Origin: Massilia violaceinigra
GTDB lineage: Bacteria > Pseudomonadota > Gammaproteobacteria > Burkholderiales > Burkholderiaceae_D
Length of the DNA stretch: 64,000 nt
Direction: 5' to 3'
Assembly: GCF_002752675.1 (NCBI RefSeq)
Contig: NZ_CP024608.1
Location: forward strand, 1,922,001 to 1,986,000
The notes under the pieces were generated by a model. The model saw nothing but the letters and a program-made list of their open reading frames with translations, ran no database searches and was not told where the DNA came from. The number at the start of each line of letters is the position of its first letter. Position 1 is the first letter of the stretch. Positions 55,856-64,000 of this stretch are shown piece after piece. A program made the position numbers and the translations under genes.

Positions 55856-58705
55856 CTAAAAGGTGTAACGCACGCCTGCCGTGAAAAAACGTCCCACGGC
55901 GCCGGCATAGTCGAGCGGGTTATAGGCAGTGGCGCCGTAGGTCAGCGGGTCGAGCGGGGCGGTCTGGTCGAAGATGTTTTGCGCCGTTCCGAACACGTCG
56001 ATGCGCGGCGTCGGCTTCCAGCGCACGGTCAGATCGACCGTGGTGAAGGATGGCAGTTCGCAGTTGGCCGGGGCCGGGTCGCCGTTGGCGAAGTGGCTGG
56101 CGCAACCAGCGGGGTCGTTCTTGAACAGGGTGTTCTTGAGGTCGCCGCGGTAGTTCACGTTGGCCGACACGCGCCAGGCCGCGCGCTCCCATGACAGCCT
56201 GAAATTGACCCGGTCGTCGGGCGTGCCGATGCAGTTGGTGACGTCGCAGTTGCCGTGCGTGCCGGCGTAGTCGCGCGTGCTGCCGTCCTGCTCGGTACGC
56301 TGCCACTTGAACAGGTGAGTCCACTTGACATCCATGCTCGCTTCGCCGGTGCCCGGCCCGAAGTCGAAGCGCTGGCGCAGGTCGAGGTCGGCGCCACGCA
56401 CCTGGGTCCGCGCCGAATTGACGTAGCTGGCCAGCACCGCCGTGATCGGGCCGGGGTCGCCCGGAAGGGCGGCGCTGCTCGGATCGCGCGCGATGCGGCC
56501 CGCCGCGATGGCGGCATCGCTCTGCTCCTGGTTGATGTCGTTCTTGCGCTTGATTTCCCACAGGTCGAGCGCGATATTGGTGCGCCGGTAAGGGTCCCAC
56601 ACCATGCCGACATTGATGCTGCGCGATCTTTCGGGCGACAGCGCCGGGTTGGGCGAGGTGATGATCGCCACCGACGCCGGGCTGCAGGCGGTCTCGATGC
56701 CCAGGGCGCAGCGCAGCGGGTCGGCCGCGGTGGAGTAGGCGGCCAGGCCGCCGACCCCGTTTTCGGCCGTGCTCGGTGCGCGAAAGCCGCGCGCATACGT
56801 GCCGCGCAAGGCAAACTGGCGCAGCGGCGTCCATTTGACGCCGAACTTCGGTGTGTAGGAGTCGCCGGCGTCGGTGTAGTGGTCGGCCCTCAGCGCACCG
56901 GACAGTTCCAGGGTGCGGTGCACCGGCGCGAGCACCTCGCCGTACAGCGCTGCCACGTTGCGCCCGCCCTTGTGGGCCGAATAGCCCTGGCCAATGATAT
57001 TGCCGCGCCCGGTGCCGGGGACGGCTTCCAGATCGGCCGTTTCGCGCCGGAATTCACCGCCGAACGCGATGCCGAGATTCCCGCCGGGGAGCCCGGTCAG
57101 CTGGCGCGACGCGCGCAGGTCGATCTGGGCGATGCGGCTCTTGGCATCGTTGTTAAGCGTCGGCGCCAGCGCCGCGTACAGGGCCGGCGCATTGAGCCCG
57201 GCGTTTTCAGCGATGCGCCAGACGGTACCGGGGGGCAGCGCGGCATAGGCCGGATTGGCGCGGGCCGCCGCCACATTCTCCGGGCTCGGATTGAGCAGCG
57301 CGAACAGGACGTCGCGCTGCGGATAACGGCTGCGTTCGCTACTGACCTGGTTTTGCGAGAACAGCAGGGCGGTGTCCAGCTCCCACGGGCCCATGCTGCC
57401 CTTGGCGCCGAGCAGGAAGCGCACGAAGTCCGAGTCGATCGCGCTCGTGCGTGGGCCGAGGTCGGCCGCCATGTAGCGCAGCCGCGCCGGCCTGCCGAAA
57501 TACGGATTGTCGGGATGGGCCGCGCCCAGCGCCACGGCGGCGCTGTTGACCGGCCCGGCGGGCGAGCCGACCGCGCCGCTGACCGCCGACGGCGTGGAAG
57601 ACGATGCCGATTCGCTGCGGTACAGGTTCAGTTCGGCGTAGGTCTGCAGCGCCGGCGTGGCCTGGAACGTGGCGCGGCCGAAAAAGTTGATCCGTTCCTG
57701 GCGGGGCTGGATCTGGCCGTACAGTTGCGCCGCGTCGACCAGGCAGCCGCCGCCCGGATCGCCCTGCGGATGGCGCGTGAAATTGGCGCAGGCCGCGCCC
57801 GGAAAGGTGCGCGTGAAGCCGGCCCCGCCCAGGTTGCCGCGGTTGACGTAGTCGAGCGTATCGGGGTTGCGTACATTGCCATTGATGGCGCTGCCGGCGG
57901 CATTGTTGATGGTGATGGCGCCGGTGCCGCCGAGCGACTCCTGGGCGCTGAAACCCCAGGGGCGCAGGTCGCCGCGCCCGATGTGGCCGCGCCCGGCGCG
58001 GTCGCGGTTCCAGATGGCGCCGCGCCGCCCGTACTCGAGGCTGGCCAGGACGTTGTAGCGGTCGGCGTCCAGGTCGCCGCTGCCCCAGGTCACGGCGGCG
58101 ACGCCATCGTTGCCGTCGCGTTCGCGCGACTGGCCGAAGCTGGCGCGCAGCGCCGTGCCGTGAAAGTCGCGCCGCAGGATCACGTTGACCACGCCGGCGA
58201 TCGCGTCCGAACCGTAGATGGCCGAGGCGCCATCCTTGAGCACTTCGATCCGCTCGACCGCGTCGGCCGGGATGATGTTCAGGTCGGAAAACATTTTCTG
58301 GCCATCGTCGGCCAGGCCGTAGGGCGCCACCCTGCGCCCGTTGAGCAGGACCAGGGTGGAGGCGGCGCCCAGGCCGCGCAGCGAGAGGCCGGAGGCGCCG
58401 CTGGCGAAGCCGCTGCCGAAACTGGACGGCACCGACCCTTGGTTATCGACGGCCAGGGTTTGCAGCAGTTCGGCCACCGTGGTTTTGCCGGAACGCTCGA
58501 TATCGTTGCGGTTCAGGGTGATGACGGCGGCCGCGGTCTCGGTCGTGGCGCGCGGGATGTGGGTGCCGGTGATTTCCACCCGCGGCATGGGGCCGGGCGG
58601 CGCCGGGGTTTGGGCCTGGACGGCCAGCGAGAGCAGGGCCAGGCTGGCGCCGCCGCCGCCGGCGGACAGGCGTCTTAGCGAACAGGAAATGACGGATTCT
58701 TTCAT
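55856..58705 (-). CDS. TonB-dependent outer-membrane receptor 5
   Basis: 949 residues from the ATG at 58705, with GGAG upstream. The signal peptide ends SLAVQAQ. The plug has VEITGTHIPRATTE, LLNGRRVAPYG and ERIEVLKDGASAIYGSDAIAGVVNVIL; the barrel ends TAGVRYTF. A 22-residue upstream extension is rejected. It is the first gene of the receptor 5-4 pair and has FNR-like boxes 71 and about 181 bases upstream. The ligand is unknown. Confidence 0.92.
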   Translation of the reverse strand: MKESVISCSLRRLSAGGGGASLALLSLAVQAQTPAPPGPMPRVEITGTHIPRATTETAAAVITLNRNDIERSGKTTVAELLQTLAVDNQGSVPSSFGSGFASGASGLSLRGLGAASTLVLLNGRRVAPYGLADDGQKMFSDLNIIPADAVERIEVLKDGASAIYGSDAIAGVVNVILRRDFHGTALRASFGQSRERDGNDGVAAVTWGSGDLDADRYNVLASLEYGRRGAIWNRDRAGRGHIGRGDLRPWGFSAQESLGGTGAITINNAAGSAINGNVRNPDTLDYVNRGNLGGAGFTRTFPGAACANFTRHPQGDPGGGCLVDAAQLYGQIQPRQERINFFGRATFQATPALQTYAELNLYRSESASSSTPSAVSGAVGSPAGPVNSAAVALGAAHPDNPYFGRPARLRYMAADLGPRTSAIDSDFVRFLLGAKGSMGPWELDTALLFSQNQVSSERSRYPQRDVLFALLNPSPENVAAARANPAYAALPPGTVWRIAENAGLNAPALYAALAPTLNNDAKSRIAQIDLRASRQLTGLPGGNLGIAFGGEFRRETADLEAVPGTGRGNIIGQGYSAHKGGRNVAALYGEVLAPVHRTLELSGALRADHYTDAGDSYTPKFGVKWTPLRQFALRGTYARGFRAPSTAENGVGGLAAYSTAADPLRCALGIETACSPASVAIITSPNPALSPERSRSINVGMVWDPYRRTNIALDLWEIKRKNDINQEQSDAAIAAGRIARDPSSAALPGDPGPITAVLASYVNSARTQVRGADLDLRQRFDFGPGTGEASMDVKWTHLFKWQRTEQDGSTRDYAGTHGNCDVTNCIGTPDDRVNFRLSWERAAWRVSANVNYRGDLKNTLFKNDPAGCASHFANGDPAPANCELPSFTTVDLTVRWKPTPRIDVFGTAQNIFDQTAPLDPLTYGATAYNPLDYAGAVGRFFTAGVRYTF

Positions 58706-58769
58706 TGCGGACTCCGGAAAACGATTGTCTGCCGATTGACTGCCCCGCCCGCTTCGCCCGGGGATGACC

Positions 58770-58783
58770 ATGATTTAGGTCAA
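58770..58783 (-). promoter_or_regulatory. FNR/Anr-like box upstream of TonB receptor 5
   Basis: On the minus strand TTGAC-CTAA-ATCAT matches the FNR consensus TTGAT-N4-ATCAA in 8 of 10 positions, centred about 71 bases before the start codon of receptor 5. This suggests control by oxygen. Confidence 0.45.
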
Positions 58784-58879
58784 TCTATCTATTTGGAAAA
58801 GTTGATCGGGGTTTGATCTGGCGCAAGGTTCGGCTGGGGACTGGATGGACCGAGTTTTGCACCGGGCGCGCCGGCACAA

Positions 58880-58893
58880 CTGATCTGGATCAA
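58880..58893. promoter_or_regulatory. Second FNR/Anr-like box
   Basis: CTGAT-CTGG-ATCAA matches TTGAT-N4-ATCAA in 9 of 10 positions. It lies about 181 bases before receptor 5 and about 127 bases before the predicted DAHP synthase transcription start, so either could be the target; the spacing suits neither well. Confidence 0.5.
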
Positions 58894-58976
58894 ACGTGAC
58901 AGGCATCGGCGCCCCCGTTGTGGGGAAGGCGCAACCGCTTGTGGCGTATCGCCTTGACGGAAGCCGATAAAACAGC

Positions 58977-59006
58977 TTGCCAAATTGCAGGAATCGTTGT
59001 TATAGT
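58977..59006 (+). promoter_or_regulatory. Promoter of the DAHP synthase leader
   Basis: TTGCCA, an 18-base spacer, then TATAGT preceded by an extended-minus-10 TG. Transcription would start near 59013, about 20 bases before the leader peptide ATG. Confidence 0.6.
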
Positions 59007-59032
59007 CGTTGCACCACTTTTGGATTCTTGCC

Positions 59033-59101
59033 ATGCACAACGTCTTTTTCTTTACCTGCTACTTTTACTTTAGCAATTCCAACCCTAAGGCGGTGGAGTA
59101 G
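59033..59101 (+). CDS. Phe/Tyr-rich leader peptide of the DAHP synthase attenuator
   Basis: A 22-residue frame from ATG to TAG. It begins M-H-N and contains VFFFTCYFYF, i.e. five Phe and two Tyr codons within nine residues (5-13), then a polar tail. This is the hallmark of a ribosome-mediated attenuator that senses charged tRNA-Phe and tRNA-Tyr, like PheL before E. coli pheA. It lies between a promoter and a rho-independent terminator that precede the DAHP synthase gene, so shortage of Phe/Tyr would stall the ribosome and allow read-through. The Shine-Dalgarno is weak (TTGGAT). It is too short for standard gene calling. Confidence 0.82.
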   Translation: MHNVFFFTCYFYFSNSNPKAVE

Positions 59102-59143
59102 CGGCAGGTTCACGTAGCAACAACGAGATCTTGCAATATCCAG

Positions 59144-59173
59144 AAAAACCGCCAGCCATGGCGGTTTTTTTTT
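59144..59173 (+). terminator. Attenuator terminator before the DAHP synthase gene
   Basis: AAAACCGCC and GGCGGTTTT stem with a 6-base loop, followed by a T-run, 42 bases after the leader stop and 40 before the synthase ATG. GGCGGT at 59089-59094, inside the end of the leader frame, can pair with the 5' arm (ACCGCC, 59148-59153), giving a candidate antiterminator that a stalled ribosome would leave free. Confidence 0.85.
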
Positions 59174-59212
59174 AGCCCATCCATTTTGAATGACCCAGCC
59201 ACGGAGAACAGC

Positions 59213-60274
59213 ATGCCCCGCACCGACGATCTACGCATCCGCGAAATGAAGGAATTGACGCCGCCCTCCCACCTGATCCGCGAGTTTGCCTGCGGCGAGC
59301 GGGCCGAGCAGACCACCAGCGCGTCGCGCGTGGCGCTGCACCGCATCCTGCACGGCCAGGACGACCGCCTGATGGTGGTGATCGGCCCGTGCTCGATCCA
59401 CGATACCAAGGCGGCCATGGAATATGCGCGCCGCCTGATCGGCGAACGCGACCGTTTCAAGGACGAGCTGGAAATCGTCATGCGCGTGTACTTCGAGAAG
59501 CCGCGCACCACGGTCGGCTGGAAGGGCTTGATCAACGATCCGTACATGGACAACAGCTTCCGCATCAACGACGGGCTGCGCATGGCGCGCGAGCTGCTGC
59601 GCGACATCAATGAACTGGGCTTGCCGGCCGGTACCGAGTACCTGGACGTGATCAGCCCGCAGTACATCGCCGACCTGATCAGCTGGGGCGCGATCGGCGC
59701 GCGCACCACCGAGTCGCAGGTGCACCGCGAACTGGCGTCCGGGCTGTCCTGTCCGGTGGGCTTCAAGAACGGGACCGACGGCAACATCAAGATCGCGGTC
59801 GAAGCGATCAAGGCGGCCTCGCACCCGCACCATTTCCTGTCGGTGACCAAGGGCGGGCATTCGGCGATCGTCTCGACCAACGGCAATGAGGATTGCCACG
59901 TCATCCTGCGCGGCGGCAAGACACCCAACTATGACGCGGCCAGCGTGGAACTGGCCTGCCAGCAAATCGCGGCACTCGGCCTGGCGGCGCGCCTAATGAT
60001 CGACGCCTCGCATGCCAACAGTTCCAAGAAGCCGGAAAACCAGGTGCCGGTGTGCGCCGACATCGCGGCCCAGGTGGCCGGCGGCGACGAGCGCATCGTC
60101 GGCGTGATGGTGGAGTCGCATCTGGTGGGCGGGCGCCAGGATCTGGTGCCGGGCAAGGAACTGGTCTACGGCCAGTCGATCACCGATGGCTGCATCGACT
60201 GGGACAGCAGCGTGGCCGTGCTCGAAGGCTTGGCCGCGGCCGTGCGCCAGCGCCGCTTGCGTCAGGACCTCTGA
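59213..60274 (+). CDS. 3-deoxy-7-phosphoheptulonate (DAHP) synthase, class I
   Basis: A 353-residue AroF/G/H-type enzyme that joins phosphoenolpyruvate and erythrose-4-phosphate, the first step of the shikimate pathway. Motifs: MVVIGPCSIHD near residue 55, RVYFEKPRTTVGWKG, SGLSCPVGFKNGT, and RLMIDASHANSSKKPENQ. The ATG at 59213 has GGAGAACAGC upstream and gives the normal family length; the longer frame from a TTG at 59186 has no Shine-Dalgarno. Expression is expected to be set by the upstream Phe/Tyr leader and attenuator. A terminator follows at 60305. Confidence 0.96.
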   Translation: MPRTDDLRIREMKELTPPSHLIREFACGERAEQTTSASRVALHRILHGQDDRLMVVIGPCSIHDTKAAMEYARRLIGERDRFKDELEIVMRVYFEKPRTTVGWKGLINDPYMDNSFRINDGLRMARELLRDINELGLPAGTEYLDVISPQYIADLISWGAIGARTTESQVHRELASGLSCPVGFKNGTDGNIKIAVEAIKAASHPHHFLSVTKGGHSAIVSTNGNEDCHVILRGGKTPNYDAASVELACQQIAALGLAARLMIDASHANSSKKPENQVPVCADIAAQVAGGDERIVGVMVESHLVGGRQDLVPGKELVYGQSITDGCIDWDSSVAVLEGLAAAVRQRRLRQDL

Positions 60275-60844
60275 GCGTTAACTGAGTGTTGCGCTGACTG
60301 TTACGCGGGGCTGCGCCAGCACCCCGCTGTTTTCCCGAAGCGCCGGCGGCGGTGCCGGCGCGCGCGGGCAGGCGTATCGAACGGCGCCAGCGTCCGCAAG
60401 GCGCGCTTCAAACGTGCCGAATTTGCCTCCGCGACGAGCGAGCACGGCTTCGCATTGCAAACCACGGCAATCAATTACCTTTATTCAATCACAATTTCCC
60501 GGCTTGCACGTAAAAAAATACCGCGGAAACGTATGCACGACACCAACCCTGTTGTTTATATACATATTCCGTATTTACCGTTGACATCAATTATTCCCGT
60601 ATGTTTCTATCTTGGGCTTGATTGGCAAAAAGGCATAGCCGAACGCCAATTGACAAGTCGCTCTATGCGAAGTGAAGAAGTTCAGCCGACGGAGACAGCG
60701 CTACCAAGAACTCGGCTGGTTGTACCTTGCAACGGAAGACTCCGCGATCCGGAGCCGGCCACCGCAAGGTTCGCTACTTAAATTGATGCACCCTCCAAAA
60801 GATGGTGTTAATACTAATATTTTATAAATCAAGGGATTTCACAC
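60275..60844. other. Intergenic region before TonB receptor 6
   Basis: About 570 bases, GC-rich at first and AT-rich from 60460 on. Apart from the terminator at 60305-60333 nothing was recognised; a 108-codon frame from 60455 has no motifs and no Shine-Dalgarno. Confidence 0.45.
60305..60333 (+). terminator. Terminator of the DAHP synthase gene
   Basis: GCGGGG and CCCCGC with inner CTG/CAG pairing, followed by TGTTTT, 30 bases after the stop. Confidence 0.7.
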
Positions 60845-63706
60845 ATGATGACAGAAACCGTTTTATCGCGTTCACTGCGCCTGGTTTTCTCGGGCGGTAT
60901 CGCCGTCGGCCTTGGCCTCGCAGCATTGCCTGCCGTGGCGCAGACCGCTTCCCAGGACAATTCGATGCAGCGCGTCGAGATCACCGGCTCCTCGATCAAG
61001 CGCGTCGCCGCTGAAACCGCACTGCCTGTCACCATTCTTCGCCGCGAAGACATCGAGCGCACCGGCGCCACCTCGGCCCAGGATCTGGTCAACCTGATTC
61101 CGGGTAACTTCGGTGGCAACGTGGCCTCCAACAACGTCGGCGCCTCCGGCGTGCCGTCGACCGCCAACCTGCGCGCCCTGGGCGCCCGTTACACGCTGGT
61201 GCTGCTCAACGGCCGCCGCGTGGCCAACTATGCAGTCGGCAACAACCCGGTCGACTTGAATTCGATTCCGCTGTCGGCCATCGAACGCATCGAAGTGCTG
61301 CGCGACGGCGCCTCCGCCGTGTACGGCGCCGATGCGGTGGCGGGCGTGATCAACTTCATCCTCAAAAAAGACTACAAAGGGATGGAAGTATCGGCCTACA
61401 AGACCCACGTGGATCAGGGCGGCGGCAATACCAAGAGCTTTAACCTGACCGGCGGCTTCGGCGACATCGCGACCGACCGCTTCAACGTGCTGTTCAGCGC
61501 CAATCACGAAGAGAACCAGAAACTGCTCGCTTCCGAGCGCAGCTTCTCGACCACCTCCGTGCGTCCCGATCTGGGCCTCAACAAGTCCTCGCCACGTAAC
61601 GGCGTGCCCAACCTGAACTTCACCGATTCGCTCGGCAACAAATACGTTGGCGTGAACCCTTACCGCTACAACGGTTGCAAGAACGACGAATTCAGCTTGG
61701 TGGTCAACAGCGAAAAAGGCTGCGGCACCGACTATGTGAAGTACATCGACCTGGTTCCTGAAGCCAAGCACGACAACATCGTCACGCGCGGCGTGTTCAA
61801 GGTCAACGAAGGCCTGGAACTGTTCGCCGAAGCGGCTTACACCAAGGACAAGATGATCGCGGCTGCGTCGCCAGCGCCGTACACCAAAGCCATGACCTAT
61901 CCGGCCAATGGCCGCTTCTATCCAAAAACGATCAAGCTGCCCAAGGGCCTCAAGCTGCCGGCTGGCTACAAAATGCCGAACGGCAGCGTCACGACGGCGG
62001 AAACCGTTCTCGCGGCCGATATGGATGTGACCCCGACCGGTCCGATGACAGGTACCTGGCGTACCGTCGCCGGCGGCGGCCGTAACGACCTCACCAAGAC
62101 CGAGAACACGCGGGTCGTGGTGGGGGCCAAGGGCATGCTCGCGGGCTGGGATTACGAGACTGCACTGACTTACGGCAAGAATGAAGTCGAGATCCAATTC
62201 GGTCCAGGCAAGTTCAGCTATGCAAGACTGGATCCGCTGGTCAAAAATGGTGAAATTAACGTATTCGGTACGCAAGATGCGGCCAGCCTGGCGGCTTTGC
62301 TGGGTTCGCAACTGAGCGGCTTTGAAAACGGCGGGACCTCGATCTCGAAAGAGTTCGACTTCAAAATGTCCAAAGAACTTTTCAACATGCCTGCTGGCGC
62401 GGTTGGCTTCTCGGTTGGCACCTCGTTCCGCAAGGAAAAGCTGACCCAAGAGTCGTCTGAGGTGCTTAAGAAAGGTGACGAAGTCGGCGGCGCCGGTGAA
62501 ATTCTTGGCGTGACGGGCGACCGCAAGGTCTTCGGCCTGTTCTCGGAAGTGGTTGTGCCGGTCATCAAGAGCCTGGAACTGACCGCTGCCGCGCGCTACG
62601 ACAAGTACAAGAACGGTTTCGGCACCGAATTCGATAACCTGAGCCCGAAACTGGGCTTCACCTTCCGTCCGAGCACGGTAATCATGGCGCGCGGTTCGGT
62701 GGCGCGCGGCTTCCGCGCACCGACCCTGGTCGACAACCTCAGACCGAAGGAACTGAACAACACCTCGTCGAACTTCAGTGATCCGATTCGCTGCCCGAAC
62801 GGCACGCCGATCAACGATTCCGTTGGCGAACTGCAGGATGAGTGCAATGTTCAGTTGGACACGCAAAACAGCGGCAATCCCGACCTCAAACCTGAGAAGT
62901 CGAAGCAGTACACTCTTGGTCTGGTATTCCAGCCGACGTCGACCGTCAGCGGCTCGATCGATTACTGGAACGTGAAAATCGACAAGTCGATTAACGCGAT
63001 GTCGGAAAACACCGTGTTCGGCGACCCGGTTGCCAACATTAACCAGTTCTATCGCTACGATCCTGCCGTTGAAGCAGCTGAGGAAGTGAAGGGTTTCCCG
63101 AAACTGCCAGGGTCGAAGGCCAATCCTTACCGCGCCAGCACTAACAAGGACTTCCCGCTCGCGTACGTCGCCCTGCCACGCGTGAACACCGGCAAGTTCT
63201 ACGCCGCCGGTATCGATTTGAACCTGAACTATCGCCAGAAGATGGGCGATATGGGCACGGTTGGCGCGAACTTCGATTCGACCTACTACAGCAAGCACGG
63301 CTATCAGTACCAAGGTGAGAAGGAAGTCAGCGACCTGGGCAACTTCAAGGATTTCGGCCCAACCCCGCGTTTCCGTCATACCCTGGGCCTGACCTACGGC
63401 ATCGGCCAGTGGAATACCTCGCTGACGCACAACTACACCAAGGGCTATTGGGACTACACCGATCCAGCGTCGATCGGTCCTAACTACCCTGAGCTGCGTA
63501 AAGTTGGCGATTACTCGACCTTCGACGCCACTTTGGGGTGGAAACCGATGAAAAACGTCAGCATGACGTTTGGCGTGAAAAACATTGCGGACGAGGATCC
63601 ACCATCGTCGCGTAACGGACAGAACTTCCAGGTCGGTTACGATCCGACCTTCACCAACCCGCTGGGTCGCACGTTCTACGCACGTCTGAACTACAAGTTC
63701 CTGTAA
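60845..63706 (+). CDS. TonB-dependent outer-membrane receptor 6
   Basis: 953 residues with a signal peptide ending PAVAQT. The plug has VEITGSSIKRVAAE, LLNGRRVANYAVG and ERIEVLRDGASAVYGADAVAGVINFIL. The barrel ends RLNYKFL, so the last residue is Leu instead of the usual aromatic residue. Its plug is close to that of receptor 1. AAGGGATTTCACAC precedes the ATG. The ligand is unknown and no partner genes are adjacent. A long terminator and a group II intron follow directly. Confidence 0.92.
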   Translation: MMTETVLSRSLRLVFSGGIAVGLGLAALPAVAQTASQDNSMQRVEITGSSIKRVAAETALPVTILRREDIERTGATSAQDLVNLIPGNFGGNVASNNVGASGVPSTANLRALGARYTLVLLNGRRVANYAVGNNPVDLNSIPLSAIERIEVLRDGASAVYGADAVAGVINFILKKDYKGMEVSAYKTHVDQGGGNTKSFNLTGGFGDIATDRFNVLFSANHEENQKLLASERSFSTTSVRPDLGLNKSSPRNGVPNLNFTDSLGNKYVGVNPYRYNGCKNDEFSLVVNSEKGCGTDYVKYIDLVPEAKHDNIVTRGVFKVNEGLELFAEAAYTKDKMIAAASPAPYTKAMTYPANGRFYPKTIKLPKGLKLPAGYKMPNGSVTTAETVLAADMDVTPTGPMTGTWRTVAGGGRNDLTKTENTRVVVGAKGMLAGWDYETALTYGKNEVEIQFGPGKFSYARLDPLVKNGEINVFGTQDAASLAALLGSQLSGFENGGTSISKEFDFKMSKELFNMPAGAVGFSVGTSFRKEKLTQESSEVLKKGDEVGGAGEILGVTGDRKVFGLFSEVVVPVIKSLELTAAARYDKYKNGFGTEFDNLSPKLGFTFRPSTVIMARGSVARGFRAPTLVDNLRPKELNNTSSNFSDPIRCPNGTPINDSVGELQDECNVQLDTQNSGNPDLKPEKSKQYTLGLVFQPTSTVSGSIDYWNVKIDKSINAMSENTVFGDPVANINQFYRYDPAVEAAEEVKGFPKLPGSKANPYRASTNKDFPLAYVALPRVNTGKFYAAGIDLNLNYRQKMGDMGTVGANFDSTYYSKHGYQYQGEKEVSDLGNFKDFGPTPRFRHTLGLTYGIGQWNTSLTHNYTKGYWDYTDPASIGPNYPELRKVGDYSTFDATLGWKPMKNVSMTFGVKNIADEDPPSSRNGQNFQVGYDPTFTNPLGRTFYARLNYKFL

Positions 63707-63771
63707 TTGCCGGCGTGCGCGGCGGTTGACAGACAGCCGTCGCGTACTCTTGTAAGAAACTTGTATGACGT

Positions 63772-63810
63772 AAAAAACCCCGCCGGACACTGTGTCCGGC
63801 GGGGTTTTTT
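63772..63810 (+). terminator. Terminator of TonB receptor 6, intron target
   Basis: AAACCCCGCCGGACA and TGTCCGGCGGGGTTT form a 15-base stem with a 3-base loop and a T-run. The group II intron begins four bases after it, as expected for class C introns that insert behind terminator hairpins. Confidence 0.92.
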
Positions 63811-63813
63811 CTT

Positions 63814-64000
63814 GTGCGCCCAGCATGGGCGCACTCCTGCGGGTGCAAGTCCCGCCGCGAGCTGACCACAGCGAGCGAAGTGAAGCGCAACTGCGGAAGA
63901 GTAATCGACCGTGGGAAGGAAGCGCGAATCGTAAATCATGAGCCGAGGTACACGAACTGCATAGAAGGCGCTGCCGAGCAGGGCGAGCGGGCGAGAAACC
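63814..64000 (+). mobile_element. Group II intron, 5' part, class C-like
   Basis: The sequence starts GTGCGCCCAGCATGGGCGCA, the conserved 5' end of bacterial group II introns. It continues with the domain I motif GGGTGCAAGTCCCG, then GAAGGAAGC and ACACGAACTGCATAGAAGGC, all of which match the domain I layout of class C introns such as that of Oceanobacillus. The intron runs off the right edge, so the reverse transcriptase gene is not visible. The four-base gap to the terminator T-run fits class C insertion. Confidence 0.88.

Overview
The window looks like a chromosome segment of a high-GC betaproteobacterium of the Oxalobacteraceae (Massilia/Duganella/Janthinobacterium type). I infer this from the PHA-metabolism genes, the gene order glnA / DUF4124 gene / ntrB / ntrC, the yhdP-nitrilase-tldD run, and six very large TonB-dependent receptors with an 'ITGS-x-(I/L)-KR'-type plug start. 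No rRNA, tRNA or CRISPR array was found.

Layout. 1-6.7 kb: a partial rnfB, intracellular PHB depolymerase (phaZ), ferredoxin-NADP reductase, 7Fe ferredoxin, a putative Na+/H+ antiporter, a PHA-granule protein, acyl-CoA-binding protein, and a FKBP/lipoprotein pair. 6.8-13.7 kb: EI24 membrane protein, CinA-like protein, a 1093-residue penicillin-binding protein with a Thr-Asp repeat, and a TAXI TRAP-type binding protein preceded by a large palindromic repeat. 13.7-20.3 kb: rhodanese, then the nitrogen operon glnA-DUF4124-ntrB-ntrC with a textbook sigma-54 promoter and two NtrC sites, then corA. glnE, which adenylylates GlnA, lies separately at 43.5-46.2 kb.

20.3-27.3 kb is an AT-richer, gene-poor island. 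It holds a decayed IS4-type transposase end, a 138-bp IS66-like MITE with a perfect 8-bp target duplication, a class II microcin/bacteriocin precursor with a double-glycine leader very like that of microcin V, a small two-helix membrane ORF that may be immunity, and, convergently, its peptidase-C39 ABC exporter and HlyD adaptor. After it come a COG2509 flavoprotein, a TonB receptor, rsmE, transketolase, GAPDH, a terminal-inverted-repeat element, a periplasmic Cache protein, two tandem TonB receptors that both start with TTG, glnE, yhdP-nit-tldD, two further TonB receptors on the minus strand with FNR-like boxes upstream, a DAHP synthase, a sixth TonB receptor, and the 5' end of a group II intron (class C-like) placed directly after that receptor's terminator.

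Most notable: (1) the DAHP synthase gene is preceded by a promoter, a 22-residue Phe/Tyr-rich leader peptide and a rho-independent terminator, i.e. a ribosome-mediated attenuator for aromatic biosynthesis; (2) the self-contained microcin island with an unrecognised mature peptide; (3) the IS66-like MITE; (4) the group II intron behind a terminator. All family assignments come from reading motifs by eye; no database search was run.
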